A program made the position numbers and the translations under genes. DNA of 64,000 nucleotides, taken from positions 2,639,501 through 2,703,500 of the forward strand of contig NZ_CP022584.1 of the NCBI RefSeq assembly GCF_002240225.1. Direction: 5' to 3'. This stretch comes from Paenibacillus physcomitrellae (lineage in GTDB: Bacteria > Bacillota > Bacilli > Paenibacillales > Paenibacillaceae). Below the pieces are notes generated by a model. It saw only the letters and a program-made list of their open reading frames with translations, was not told the DNA's origin and searched no databases. Below, one piece after another: positions 63,586 to 64,000 of this stretch. Numbering within the stretch: position 1 is the first letter of the stretch; each line of letters opens with the position of its first letter.

Positions 63586-64000
63586 GGTTAGTTGTTACCC
63601 CTTTCAAATAAAGGCCCTGAATAAATCGACAAAAGAGGGCCATACTGTAATTATCCTTCGTCCCTGCAGAAGCGAAGGTTCAGATAAGGGGCTTATCCTT
63701 TAGGACGGCGGCTGTGCCGAATAAAGGATACAGCCCTTTTGAATTACCCAACCTTGCCTGCTGTATAACAATCCCACACCATTATACATTTTCCTCCACC
63801 AAAAAGGAAACTACCTTCGTCTACCGCAAATCCGCCTTTGGAGGGATGTTTTTCCGCAAAATAACCTCCGTCAGACCGGCTTCAAACCGGAATGCGGAGG
63901 TTATTTGTACAAGCCAAACTTATTTCATTATTAAAGCTTACTAATGTACTATTGAAGCTTTCTGATGTCTTAAGGAGAGAACACCAGATCATAAACATGA
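63586..64000. other. 415-base gap with two inverted-repeat structures
   Basis: At 63685-63738 GGGCTTATCCTTTA...TAAAGGATACAGCCC encloses an inner CGGC/GCCG arm; a CCTTCG...CGAAGG hairpin lies at 63655-63677. At 63855-63910 AAATAACCTCCG...CGGAGGTTATTT encloses CCGGCTTCAAACCGG and is probably a bidirectional terminator. No coding region is supported. Confidence 0.6.

Noticed and set aside
1-64000. CRISPR arrays, rRNA or tRNA genes
   Set aside because: No regularly spaced repeats with unique spacers and no tRNA cloverleaf or rRNA segment was recognised on either strand.

Overview
The window reads as chromosome of a Gram-positive, spore-forming, motile Firmicute, most likely Paenibacillus (inference). 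The support is an alpha/beta small acid-soluble spore protein, a comF-flagellar-hag-hpf-secA-prfB gene order like that of Bacillus, DegS/DegU, several very large SLH and Ig-like surface proteins, and a CsaB/TagA/TagO cell-wall-polymer cluster. Almost everything is on the minus strand; the exception is an accessory block at about 39.9-46.9 kb.

Layout. 0-2.2 kb: start of a gene after argC, argC with a promoter and a possible ARG box, and a GNAT acetyltransferase. 2.5-7.6 kb: prfB with its +1 frameshift, secA, hpf and a cold-shock gene. 7.8-19.5 kb: late flagellar genes fliT-fliS-fliD-flaG, a small unknown gene, a giant 1040-residue flagellin, csrA, fliW, a yviE-like gene, flgL, flgK, flgN, flgM and yvyF. 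Three sigma-D-type promoters and a hairpin CsrA site in the hag leader are visible. 19.6-24.5 kb: comFC and comFA, plus a decayed chimeric copy of both next to yvyF. 24.7-27.3 kb: a membrane-anchored glycosyltransferase-like protein, degU and degS. 27.3-39.5 kb: a phosphodiester glycosidase-like exoprotein, an SLH/Ig-like protein, metK, a SASP gene, a small exported protein and a large secreted protein.

39.9-50.6 kb holds the most interesting feature. The expressed S-layer gene (minus strand, signal peptide plus SLH domains) and a start-less S-layer cassette of 997 codons (plus strand) face each other. They share a perfect 27-bp inverted repeat at 39915-39941 and 49825-49851. Homology stops abruptly upstream of the repeat, and the reading frame matches in both copies. 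Recombination there would invert about 9.94 kb and swap the C-terminal ~940 residues of the S-layer protein for an alternative of 997. The intervening DNA carries an intact tyrosine recombinase, a degenerate second one, a protein with two HTH-like modules, a RadC-like protein, unknown small genes and a transposase remnant. This looks like an S-layer switching locus similar in design to the known Lactobacillus acidophilus slpA/slpB inversion, but apparently with its own recombinase.

51-63.6 kb: a small coiled-coil protein, a second large SLH protein, then tagO, tagA, csaB (pyruvylation of the wall polymer that SLH domains bind), a DUF5693 membrane protein, a phosphohexomutase and fabZ. The S-layer proteins and their anchoring machinery therefore lie close together.
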